A DNA stretch of 64,000 nucleotides, from positions 1 to 64,000 of the forward strand of contig NZ_JAMDLG010000007.1 in NCBI RefSeq assembly GCF_023721715.1, read 5' to 3'. Below, piece by piece: positions 1 to 7,135 of the stretch. A program made the translations under genes and the position numbers. The notes under the pieces were generated by a model that was not told where the DNA came from, made no database searches, and saw only the letters and a program-made list of their open reading frames with translations. The stretch comes from Parasegetibacter sp. NRK P23 (lineage in GTDB: Bacteria; Bacteroidota; Bacteroidia; Chitinophagales; Chitinophagaceae). Every line of letters begins with the position of its first letter. The stretch's first letter is position 1.

Positions 1-64
1 TTTGGGTTCCCTGACTTTTCACATTGATTAAGCTAAATTATTACAACAACACAAACATACGAGA

Positions 65-412
65 CGCGAAGGAGCGAGGACGCAAGGCATTAATTGTTGG
101 GCTGGCTGCTGGATTTTTTAGTATTTTATTTCTCGCAATTGCTTCGTACCTCGCAGGCGCAACGTTGGCGGTTGATTTAATTTCTTGTTGCCAGAGCACT
201 ATCAACCAATTCATTTTTTATTCATCCTGAAAAAGGTATATGAGCGCCAACAGGAATGAATAATTGAAAATTGTATCCTGAAAACCAGCCAGTCTTGGGG
301 TATTCAACAGGCCGTGGCGTCGTAGCGCCGTAGCGAGAAAAAATTATGGCACTGAAACCTTTATTAATCCAATTAAGGCTTTGCGTCCTCGCTCCTTCGC
401 GTCTTTGCGTGA
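65..412. repeat. Nested inverted-repeat intergenic element, left copy
   Basis: The first 438 bases hold no convincing gene. They contain a symmetrical element: outer arms at 65-96 and 370-401 are complementary at 30 of 32 positions. The right arm continues as four tandem 8-mers (TTGCGTCC, TCGCTCCT, TCGCGTCT, TTGCGTGA at 381-412) followed by AA. Inside lie a second pair of related segments at 129-164 (starting TTTCTCGC) and 311-340 (ending GCGAGAAA). A closely related element sits at the far end of the window (63564-63949); the two share exact 20-nt (171-190) and 10-nt (301-310) blocks. Short ORFs across this region run through the palindrome arms and are judged spurious. Confidence 0.75.
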
Positions 413-438
413 AACGAATCAACTGCGTGAACACAACC

Positions 439-1137
439 CTAGCCTGCAACAACCTCCCTTTCCCGCAACCCCGTCATCAACCCCGCATCCGGGCTGTTCT
501 CTAACCATTGTGCGCTTTCTGAAAACGCGCATACTCCGGGGTAATCACCTTTCCTTCCCTGCATATCTAATATTACCTGGAAGTGCAGGTGCGGTGGCCA
601 TTCCCCGTTCTCTGCGGGAATACCAAAATGGGCGATTTCGCTCCCGGCTTCCAGTAGCGCACCTTCCTGTAGTCCTTCAATATCACGCAAGGAGATGTGT
701 CCATACAGCGTGTGAAAATCACCAACAGGGGTGTGGTGTTTCACGATAAGTGTGGCCCCATAATCACCGAATTGCTGGTTGAATGCCGTGCTGTGCACGG
801 TTCCTGTTATGGGAAGAAATACGGGGCTGCCCGCTTCTCCCCATATATCAACGCCCAGGTGCAGGCGGCGTGGTTCAGTGCCGTCAAAAACGTTGCTGCG
901 TGCGTAAACGGTGCGGTGTTCGTTGTAGCCGCCAATGCCGTAGCGGCAACCCTTCGAGGAAAGAAGACGGGTGATGTACGCTGAAAATGCTTGGGTATCA
1001 CGCACCAGTTCAGCAGACAGTTCCGTATTGGAAGCAGTGAGGTTCATGGCCAGTAACTTTTCCCCCGGCAATAGTTCCACTACAGGAAATAGCGGTTGCG
1101 CAACGATGTATTTTTCCCAGTCTGATTTGTTCATCAT
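439..1137 (-). CDS. M23-family metallopeptidase (LytM-like), no signal peptide
   Basis: A 232-residue protein with the zinc peptidase core of family M23. It has HLGVD at about residues 93-97 (zinc ligands His and Asp), a LYGH segment near 144-147 and the PHLHF motif (HxH) near 182-186. M23 enzymes usually cut peptidoglycan cross-bridges or stem peptides. I chose the ATG at 1137 (an ATGATG pair) because it follows the stop of the upstream EEP gene by two bases and removes a 20-residue extension that would lie inside that gene; the two are probably co-transcribed. No signal peptide or membrane segment is visible at this start, which is odd for a cell-wall enzyme, so export route or actual substrate is uncertain. 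The fold assignment is firm; the biological role is not. Confidence 0.85.
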   Translation of the reverse strand: MMNKSDWEKYIVAQPLFPVVELLPGEKLLAMNLTASNTELSAELVRDTQAFSAYITRLLSSKGCRYGIGGYNEHRTVYARSNVFDGTEPRRLHLGVDIWGEAGSPVFLPITGTVHSTAFNQQFGDYGATLIVKHHTPVGDFHTLYGHISLRDIEGLQEGALLEAGSEIAHFGIPAENGEWPPHLHFQVILDMQGRKGDYPGVCAFSESAQWLENSPDAGLMTGLREREVVAG

Positions 1138-1139
1138 AC

Positions 1140-1985
1140 CTATAAAGATACGGTGGCAAACACCGGGAAATGATCGGAAGAAAAACGGCCTCCCCATGTT
1201 TGCGACAACGTGGCGTGTTGCAGTACTTTCAAATTGTTGCGGATGAAAATATAATCTATGGGGTCGTTGGAGGTTTCTTTCGGACCGAAACCGGTGAACG
1301 TTCCGGTAGGGCCATAATGTGGTGTGGCCGAAATGCTTTTGGCATCGGTGAAACGCAAATCGGGTTCAGCTTCCAGCAAAACACGAATGGGTTCATCGGA
1401 GGGAGTAGCGTTGAAATCGCCTGTGATGATGGTGGGATAATTTCCTGCGAGCTCCTTTACTTTCCGGAGGAGCAGCTTGGCGCTTTCTTTCCGGGCTTCT
1501 TGTCCTTTGTGGTCGAAATGGGTATTAAAATGGTAGAACACCTTATTGGTTTTTTTATCACGGAACCTGGCCCAGGTCACGATCCTGGTAATGGCGGCAT
1601 CCCAGCCTTTGCTACCAGGCACGGTTGGGGTTTGCGAAAGCCAGAAGGTTTCCGTGGCAAGCATTTGAAGGCGCGTGGTATCGTAGAAGATAGCGCTGTA
1701 TTCTCCCTTCGTTTTACCGTCGTCCCGGCCCCCGCCGGTGTATTTGTATTGTGGCAAACGTTCCTTCAGGTCCATCATCTGGTTGTGAAGCGCTTCCTGA
1801 ACGCCAATGGTATGTGCCTTATGGAAGAGGATCTGGCTCGCGGCCATATCTTTACGGAATGGCCAGGCGTTCGCACTGTCCGAAGCTGTATTCAGCCGGA
1901 TGTTGAAAGTCATCACATGAAGTTCCTGGGAAAAACACCAGGTTGACAGCAGGCATAAAACGGTAAAGCAAAGCGTTTTTTTCAT
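1140..1985 (-). CDS. Secreted endonuclease/exonuclease/phosphatase (EEP) family protein
   Basis: A 281-residue protein with a signal peptide (hydrophobic stretch, then a CFSQ cleavage region at 17-20) followed by a complete EEP domain. Visible motifs in order are MTFNIR (25-30, metal-site Asn), GVQEA (61-65, metal-binding Glu), NTHFDH (154-159, catalytic His), GDFNA (189-193, Asp and Asn), IDYIF (243-247) and SSDHFPV (269-275, the terminal DH pair). The family hydrolyses phosphodiesters or phosphomonoesters in nucleic acids, inositol phosphates or sphingomyelin. Bacteroidota carry many secreted copies of unknown substrate, so the substrate is left open. A TATCTTTG promoter box lies 18 bases upstream. 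The M23 gene follows after two bases. Confidence 0.9.
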   Translation of the reverse strand: MKKTLCFTVLCLLSTWCFSQELHVMTFNIRLNTASDSANAWPFRKDMAASQILFHKAHTIGVQEALHNQMMDLKERLPQYKYTGGGRDDGKTKGEYSAIFYDTTRLQMLATETFWLSQTPTVPGSKGWDAAITRIVTWARFRDKKTNKVFYHFNTHFDHKGQEARKESAKLLLRKVKELAGNYPTIITGDFNATPSDEPIRVLLEAEPDLRFTDAKSISATPHYGPTGTFTGFGPKETSNDPIDYIFIRNNLKVLQHATLSQTWGGRFSSDHFPVFATVSL

Positions 1986-2002
1986 AATGAAGCATTGGTC
2001 TG

Positions 2003-2010
2003 CAAAGATA
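2003..2010 (-). promoter_or_regulatory. Bacteroidota -7 box (TATCTTTG) for the EEP gene
   Basis: TATCTTTG followed by C reads towards the EEP start 18 bases away. It matches the TAnnTTTG consensus of the Bacteroidota housekeeping sigma factor. No clear TTG -33 element is visible at the usual spacing. Confidence 0.45.
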
Positions 2011-2077
2011 GGTGAAACCGCTTCGCTGAAATTTTCCTACATTCATCTTAACCATTCCTTCATCATTCACCTGAACT

Positions 2078-3082
2078 ATGAAAGAAAAGATCGTTTTTTT
2101 CTCCGCCAAGCCATACGATAAAGTATTTTTCGATAAAGCCAATGCGCCCTACGGTTTTGAACTGGAATACCTGGAAACGCATCTTGGGCCGCATATCGTA
2201 CAAGCCATTCAACCCGGAACTTTCGGCGTATGTGCCTTTGTGAACGATAAGTTACCCGCCCCTGTAATAGACGTGCTGGCGGGAAAAGGAATAAAACTGA
2301 TTGCCATGCGTTGCGCGGGTTTCAATAACGTGGACCTGGAAGCCGCGAAGCGTTCCGGTGTTCGCGTATGCCGGGTTCCGGCGTATTCTCCGGAAGCCGT
2401 GGCTGAACATGCTGTGGCCATGCTGCTCACCCTGAACCGTAAAACACATAAGGCGTATAACCGTGTACGTGAGCAAAATTTCTCCCTGAACGGATTGCTG
2501 GGTTTCAACCTGTTTGGTAAAACCGCCGGCGTGATTGGTACCGGTAAAATTGGCCAGGCGTTCTGTAGGATCATGAAGGGGTTCGGATGCCGGGTAATTG
2601 CTTACGATCCTTACCCGGATGCGGCATTGGAAAAAGCGGGGGTGCAATACATGTCTTTTGAAGAAGTGATGCGTCAGTCGGATATTATTTCCCTGCATTG
2701 TCCGCTTACGCCGGAGAACAAACACCTTATTTGCCGGGAAACTCTTGATCTTGTTAAGCATGGCTGTACAATAATCAATACCAGCCGCGGCGGGTTGCTG
2801 CATACTGCCGACATCATTCAGGCGCTGAAAACAGGAAAGGTGGGCTACCTTGGTATCGATGTGTATGAGCAGGAGGAGAAAATTTTCTTTAAGGACCTTT
2901 CCGCCCAGATTATTGAAGACGATGCGATCCAGCGGTTGATGAGTTTCCCCAATGTACTCGTTACCGGACACCAGGCCTTCTTCACGGAAGAAGCGCTTAC
3001 ACAGATAGCGGAAACCACTTTGGATAGCATCCGTATTTTCGCCGCAGGGGAGGAACCTCCGAAAGACAGGATACTGGTGTGA
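2078..3082 (+). CDS. ldhA: Fermentative D-lactate dehydrogenase (2-hydroxyacid dehydrogenase family)
   Basis: A 334-residue cytoplasmic NAD-dependent enzyme, the usual length for D-lactate dehydrogenases, which reduce pyruvate to D-lactate. The Rossmann motif GTGKIG is at 154-159. The catalytic triad of the D-2-hydroxyacid dehydrogenase family is present: Arg237 in TSRGG, Glu264 in DVYEQE and His298 in GHQAF. The DVYEQEEKIFF segment and the DDAIQRLMSFPNVLVTGHQ stretch (about 281-299) are characteristic of the fermentative D-LDH branch rather than phosphoglycerate dehydrogenases. The gene is divergent from the EEP gene, with about 90 bases between the starts. DUF92 follows four bases after the stop, suggesting co-transcription without an evident functional link. 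Confidence 0.9.
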   Translation: MKEKIVFFSAKPYDKVFFDKANAPYGFELEYLETHLGPHIVQAIQPGTFGVCAFVNDKLPAPVIDVLAGKGIKLIAMRCAGFNNVDLEAAKRSGVRVCRVPAYSPEAVAEHAVAMLLTLNRKTHKAYNRVREQNFSLNGLLGFNLFGKTAGVIGTGKIGQAFCRIMKGFGCRVIAYDPYPDAALEKAGVQYMSFEEVMRQSDIISLHCPLTPENKHLICRETLDLVKHGCTIINTSRGGLLHTADIIQALKTGKVGYLGIDVYEQEEKIFFKDLSAQIIEDDAIQRLMSFPNVLVTGHQAFFTEEALTQIAETTLDSIRIFAAGEEPPKDRILV

Positions 3083-3086
3083 AAAT

Positions 3087-3833
3087 ATGGTATTGGAAAC
3101 GCATCTTTGCAGCATGACTACGCCAGGCTACCAGGAAATTTTTGTAAGCCTCCTCCTTTTACTTACCGGAGTACTGTGTATTCGCTTCCGTAAACTAACC
3201 TTTGCCGGGGCAATATGGGCGATGGTGCTGGGGCTGGTTTTGTATTATGGTGCAGGGTTCTCTTCCCTTGTATTGCTGGCGGTATTCTTTTTATCGGCCA
3301 CAGCGGCTACAGCCTACCGTAAGCGAGAAAAGGCCGCCATGCTTGGAAGGCCGGTGCACGAGGAAAGGCGGGCGGCCTGGCAGGTATTGGCCAATGGAGG
3401 CGTGCCTATGTTGGCAGGTTTGGCTGCACTTATGTTCCCTGAAAAATTTATCGCTGAACTATTGATTGCGGCAGCTTTATCTTCCGCCACATCGGATACA
3501 CTTTCTTCGGAACTGGGCATGGTATGGGGAAAACGTTTTTTCAACATTGCCACTTTCCGGCGAGAAGCACCGGGTGCCGATGGGGTAGTAAGTTTAGAAG
3601 GAACACTTGCGGGAATACTGGGTGCAGCCATGATTGGCGTTGTATTTTATCTTTTTAATGGTCAAAGTCGTGCTGCTTACATTGTATTTGCTGCGGGGAT
3701 AACGGGTAATCTCACAGACTCCTTTCTGGGGGCCTGGCTCGAAAGGAAGCAATTGTTGGGCAACGATGCCGTGAATTTTCTGAATACATTGGTTGCGGCG
3801 GGCGTTGCATGGTTGCTGTTTTTACTATCATAA
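3087..3833 (+). CDS. DUF92-family integral membrane protein
   Basis: A 248-residue polytopic protein of about six to seven hydrophobic helices. It shows the DUF92 hallmarks: a central SDTLSSELG segment, a GAxDGVVSLEGTLAG segment and TGNLTDSFLGAWLERK near the C terminus. Bacterial DUF92 proteins have no assigned reaction; eukaryotic and plant relatives (TMEM19, VTE6) suggest a possible link to lipid or isoprenoid phosphate metabolism, as VTE6 is a phytyl-phosphate kinase. That link is family knowledge, not visible here. The start is uncertain: the ATG at 3087 adds nine residues, while the ATG at 3114 begins directly before the first membrane helix. The gene follows D-LDH closely. Confidence 0.8.
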   Translation: MVLETHLCSMTTPGYQEIFVSLLLLLTGVLCIRFRKLTFAGAIWAMVLGLVLYYGAGFSSLVLLAVFFLSATAATAYRKREKAAMLGRPVHEERRAAWQVLANGGVPMLAGLAALMFPEKFIAELLIAAALSSATSDTLSSELGMVWGKRFFNIATFRREAPGADGVVSLEGTLAGILGAAMIGVVFYLFNGQSRAAYIVFAAGITGNLTDSFLGAWLERKQLLGNDAVNFLNTLVAAGVAWLLFLLS

Positions 3834-3983
3834 TATGGGTTGAAGATAATCTCCCCTTTAGCGGGCTAGAAAAACACTGATTATCAATAAAGAAAAAAAC
3901 GCTGGTAGTAGTTTTGGCGTAGCACTAAAAATGGTATTGCGGTCATTTCTTTTCAAATTGGAGGTACTAAAAATTGCACCATT

Positions 3984-4865
3984 ATGAAAAGAAAATTTCA
4001 GCCTTTGGGCCTGTTGCTGGCCACCCTTGTCCTGTTCTCCTGTAAAAAAGATACCGCGCTGCCGCAGCCTGAACCAGCGCCGGTAAACAACGAACCGGCG
4101 ATTGTTTCCGACGCTATTTACAACGATCGCACCATCAACTGGGAAAACAGAACACTATTTACTACCTATACACAATCGCAGGCGGCTACCGATTTCGGTA
4201 ATGTGAGCGGTTGGGTAGATTCAAGGGGCTACATTTCCAATGGAAAAGACGGGGGCAAAAGCGCCCGCATTACTTTGCTGCCGAATGCGCTTACCGGAGC
4301 TGGCGGTGTGATCGCGAATGTGGACATTTCTGATGGATCGGAATATTCACTGGACTATGATATGCGGTTTCATTCCGAGTTCAACTGGGGAAGAGGAGGT
4401 AAGGTCGGATTCGGGTTCCGTATCGGGGAAGGGAATACCGGTGGAGATCCGGGAACGGACGGAAACGGAGGCAGCGTTCGTTTGATGTGGTATTCTCCCA
4501 ATTCCAATCCCAGCCGGGTGTACCTGCATCCGTATGTGTACTACAAGGATCAGCCCGGGCAATTCGGAAATAACTTCGGGAAGTCGTTCCCCAGTTCGGG
4601 AGCGCTTAGTAAAGGGACCTGGTACCATGTACACATTTATGTAAAGAGCAATACGGGCAGCAGCACCAATGGATGGATCCGTATCAGGATCAATAATACG
4701 ACGTTACTGGATCAGGCCATTCGTTGGACCACGAACGATAATCAGCGGTTGGTGAAGAACATGGCGTTCCATACTTTCAGGGGCGGTAGTTCTTTGGCGG
4801 ATTGGGGGGTGTCTTCTACGGATTATGTTTATTATGATAACCTGGTTATTAACAGGATTAATTGA
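3984..4865 (+). CDS. Lipoprotein resembling polysaccharide lyase family 14
   Basis: A 293-residue protein with a lipoprotein signal (lipobox LFSC near residues 17-20, followed by KKD). A low-complexity Pro-rich linker is followed by a single beta-sandwich-like domain. The pattern SLDYDMRFHSEFNWGRGGKVGFG (about 120-142), a Gly-rich loop, RVYLHPYVYYKDQPG (about 175-189), GTWYHVHIYVKSNT and a late DYVYYDNLVI strand resembles the PL14 alginate/glucuronan lyase-like fold. PL14 enzymes cleave uronate-containing polysaccharides by beta-elimination. The gene stands alone with about 150 bases upstream and a repeat-bearing 467-base gap downstream, and is 25 kb from the carbohydrate cluster. Lipid attachment is supported directly; the enzyme family is a recognition-level call and substrate is unknown. 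Confidence 0.65.
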   Translation: MKRKFQPLGLLLATLVLFSCKKDTALPQPEPAPVNNEPAIVSDAIYNDRTINWENRTLFTTYTQSQAATDFGNVSGWVDSRGYISNGKDGGKSARITLLPNALTGAGGVIANVDISDGSEYSLDYDMRFHSEFNWGRGGKVGFGFRIGEGNTGGDPGTDGNGGSVRLMWYSPNSNPSRVYLHPYVYYKDQPGQFGNNFGKSFPSSGALSKGTWYHVHIYVKSNTGSSTNGWIRIRINNTTLLDQAIRWTTNDNQRLVKNMAFHTFRGGSSLADWGVSSTDYVYYDNLVINRIN

Positions 4866-4909
4866 TTTGGATGTGGGTTGATGGGTGAGGAGGTGATGCC
4901 GGCTTACGA

Positions 4910-5022
4910 CCTGTAAATTTTTCGCGTGAAAAAGCGAACGGAGGTTGAGTTAGGGAGGGTTGATTTTTATTTTTTGGATGGTGGATTGGCCACCCGCTTT
5001 TTCTACACGAAAAATTTACAGG
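4910..5022. repeat. Long imperfect inverted repeat in a 467-base non-coding gap
   Basis: The gap 4866-5332 has no credible gene; the 78-residue reading frame across it has no recognisable features. Its notable content is an inverted repeat: the left arm 4910-4936 and right arm 4995-5022 match over 15 contiguous bases (beginning CCTGTAAATTTTTCG), then after a short mismatch over eight more (AAAAAGCG). The loop is about 58 bases. Flanking GCCGG/CCGGC sequences extend the pairing if a seven-base bulge is allowed. There is no U-tract, so it is not a simple terminator. The left arm contains TTCGCGTGAAA, the same end motif as the 8-mer repeat family at the window ends. Confidence 0.6.
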
Positions 5023-5332
5023 CCGGCGCCGGGGTTTGGAACCGTTTGTTTTTTGGGAGGCATTGGTTAGGGGAGGCTTGTTGGTGGGAGGGAAGATCCT
5101 TTGGAGGAGTTGGTGGTGACTTGACTGGTCTCAAATGCGCTAGCTCAGGCGATGGGGTTTAGTGCAAGGCTTTAGCTACCGCAAACTTTTGTTGCTACAT
5201 CGATAAAAACAAAAAGAACAGGCGATGCGATTGTATAGACTTTCAGCGCTTTTTTAACCTATAGGCTTTCAACCTGTAGTAGTTCAGTTGTTGGGTGAGG
5301 GGATTTATGGGTTACCTGTTGTACAGGGATAT

Positions 5333-5635
5333 TCAGGAAGCATATTGTTGAATAAGTTGCAACAATTGAGGGGCGGATTTAACGCCTGGTTCGCGCCATA
5401 GTAATTTTCCGTTTCTGAAAAGCATCAGGGTAGGGACAGAGCTGACATTGTAGGCTCCGGCAACATCAGGGTGGGCATCCACATCAACCTTGAAGATGGA
5501 TATATTGTTACCCAGCTTATCTTTTACTTCTTTGAGTACCGGGGGCATCATTTTGCATGGGCCGCACCAGTGGGCATAGAAATCGATGAGCACCGGGGTA
5601 TTGCTGTTGATGATGGATTGGAAGGACTGGTTCAT
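5333..5635 (-). CDS. trxA: Thioredoxin
   Basis: A 100-residue single-domain thioredoxin, a cytoplasmic dithiol reductant for enzymes such as ribonucleotide reductase. It has the canonical redox site WCGPC (Cys24 and Cys27), the buried DFYAHWC strand and the cis-proline VPT (Pro68). No signal peptide is present. I chose the ATG at 5635 because it gives the normal family length; the ATG seven codons upstream would start inside the likely leader. A TATTTTTG promoter box lies 18 bases upstream of this start. The gene is single; the ABC ATPase gene begins upstream on the same strand but is separated by the promoter. Confidence 0.92.
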   Translation of the reverse strand: MNQSFQSIINSNTPVLIDFYAHWCGPCKMMPPVLKEVKDKLGNNISIFKVDVDAHPDVAGAYNVSSVPTLMLFRNGKLLWREPGVKSAPQLLQLIQQYAS

Positions 5636-5653
5636 CGTATTTGTTTTTCTGCA

Positions 5654-5661
5654 CAAAAATA
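5654..5661 (-). promoter_or_regulatory. Bacteroidota -7 box (TATTTTTG) for trxA
   Basis: TATTTTTG reads towards trxA and ends 18 bases before its chosen ATG. It matches TAnnTTTG. Its position supports the shorter trxA start. Confidence 0.4.
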
Positions 5662-5707
5662 AGCCAGTTGCTTTTCCGGTGACGTGATCAATATCACATC
5701 AGTAACT

Positions 5708-6325
5708 CTATTTGCCGGAGGGGTTGATGACCGTATCGCAGAAGCCATACTCCTGGGTATCGTTGGAGGCTACAACAACCAACCTTTGAGGCGCGAAACG
5801 TTCTACCAGCCTATGGTACAGGGCATAGCCCTCTTTGTCGAGGTTGGTGCAGGGTTCATCCAGCAGGAGGATGGGGGTGTCTGAAAAGAATGCCTGCGCC
5901 AGCTTCATTCGTTGTTTCATGCCGGAGGAAAAGAGGCGGATCTGTTTGTTCTTCGCTTTCTCGAGGCCTACTTCGGAAAGAATTTCTGCAATGGAAAATC
6001 CTTTGAGCAGGGGTTTGAATGTATTGTGAAAGCGGAGGAATTCCGGGGCGCTCATTTCTTCCACGACTTCCAGGTAGGGCGCCGCGATGGAGATATATTG
6101 AAAATGCTGTTCAGGATCGGCTGAAACTGATGCATCTGGGAAGAAGGTTATTTTTCCCTCGCTTGCCGCCTGTGCTCCAGAGAGTACCTGCAAAAAAGTT
6201 GACTTCCCCGATCCGTTGGGACCTGTAATCGCGTAAGCCTTTCCTGCAACAAAAGAATGGGTAAAGTGGCGGAATATCCACTCACGGTTAAAGCGTTTTC
6301 CGGCGTTTTCCACCTCAATCCTCAT
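5708..6325 (-). CDS. ABC transporter ATP-binding protein, CcmA-like, atypical H-loop
   Basis: A 205-residue ABC ATPase. Walker A is GPNGSGKST (35-43), the signature is FSSGMKQR (132-139), and Walker B is ILLLDEP (152-158) with the D-loop TNLD. The signature form SSGMKQR is common in ABC-2-type and CcmA-like exporters. The switch position that is normally His is Asn188 in VASNDTQEY, which in most ABC ATPases would lower hydrolysis. No permease gene is adjacent. The start overlaps the 3' end of lpxA by 11 bases, so it is almost certainly translated from the lpxC-lpxA transcript. A lipid A or envelope transport role is suggested only by this linkage. Confidence 0.88.
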   Translation of the reverse strand: MRIEVENAGKRFNREWIFRHFTHSFVAGKAYAITGPNGSGKSTFLQVLSGAQAASEGKITFFPDASVSADPEQHFQYISIAAPYLEVVEEMSAPEFLRFHNTFKPLLKGFSIAEILSEVGLEKAKNKQIRLFSSGMKQRMKLAQAFFSDTPILLLDEPCTNLDKEGYALYHRLVERFAPQRLVVVASNDTQEYGFCDTVINPSGK

Positions 6326-7112
6326 CCGAGTTCCCTTTGGTGAACCGTTTAATGATACCCCTTCCGCTTTCGCGGATGAAGGTCACGATCTCATCGCGTT
6401 CATCGCTGGCAGGCAGTTCCTCTTCAATGAATTCGAGGGCCTGGCTGGTGTTCCTGCCCTTATTATAGATGATGCGGTAGATATCGAGGATGTGGTTGAT
6501 TTTTTCGATGCTGTACCCGCGGCGCTTCAGTCCAACGGAGTTTACGCCGGAATAACTTAAAGGCGTACGGGCCGCTTTGATGTAAGGAGGAACATCTTTG
6601 GAAACGAGTGAACCTCCGGCTATGAACGCGTGCTGACCGATGTGCACGAACTGGTGCACGGCGCAAACGCCGCCCATACCCACATGATCGCCCAGTACAA
6701 CGTGTCCCGCGAGTTGTGTACTGTTGCTGAGCGTGCAGTTGTTACCGATGATGCAATCGTGTCCGATGTGCGTGTAGGCGAGGATCCAGCAATTGTTACC
6801 AATCACTGTTTTCCAGCGGTCGGTGGTGCCACGGTGGATGGTCACGAATTCGCGGATCACGCAATTGTCGCCGATCTCGACGGTGGTTTTTTCGCCGGTG
6901 TATTTTCTGTCTTGCGGAAGTGCGCCCAATACTGCTCCGGGAAAGATCATACAGTTCTTTCCGATGCGGGTACCTTCCATGATGGTCACGTTGGAACCTA
7001 TCCAGGTGCCTTCGCCGATCTCTACGTCGGGATGTATTACGGTAAAGGGGTCGATCTTTACGTTCGTGGCGAGTTTGGCATTCGGGTGGATATAGGTGTG
7101 TGGATGGATCAT
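6315..7112 (-). CDS. lpxA: Acyl-ACP:UDP-N-acetylglucosamine O-acyltransferase
   Basis: A 265-residue left-handed parallel beta-helix enzyme that catalyses the first step of lipid A synthesis, moving a 3-hydroxyacyl chain from ACP to UDP-GlcNAc O-3. Hexapeptide repeats run through about residues 1-185. The catalytic His sits in HIGHDC (His118, equivalent to E. coli His125). The conserved SGVNSVGLKRRGYS segment (about 188-201) and a helical C-terminal tail identify LpxA rather than LpxD. It lies 23 bases after lpxC-fabZ on the same strand and overlaps the ABC ATPase gene by 11 bases, forming a three-gene operon. Confidence 0.96.
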   Translation of the reverse strand: MIHPHTYIHPNAKLATNVKIDPFTVIHPDVEIGEGTWIGSNVTIMEGTRIGKNCMIFPGAVLGALPQDRKYTGEKTTVEIGDNCVIREFVTIHRGTTDRWKTVIGNNCWILAYTHIGHDCIIGNNCTLSNSTQLAGHVVLGDHVGMGGVCAVHQFVHIGQHAFIAGGSLVSKDVPPYIKAARTPLSYSGVNSVGLKRRGYSIEKINHILDIYRIIYNKGRNTSQALEFIEEELPASDERDEIVTFIRESGRGIIKRFTKGNSDED

Positions 7113-7135
7113 GCTGAATGAAAGTTAATAATGGA

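Noticed and set aside
24-230. 68-residue plus-strand reading frame at the left edge
   Set aside because: It runs across the arms of the nested palindrome, with no homology or ribosome-binding signal; repeat-derived.
222-749. Overlapping frames of 76 and 122 residues (both strands)
   Set aside because: They read through palindrome arms and the antisense of the M23 peptidase gene.
4926-5162. 78-residue plus-strand frame in the empty gap
   Set aside because: Composition is Gly/Phe/Trp-rich low complexity, its start is inside an inverted-repeat arm, and no domain is recognisable.
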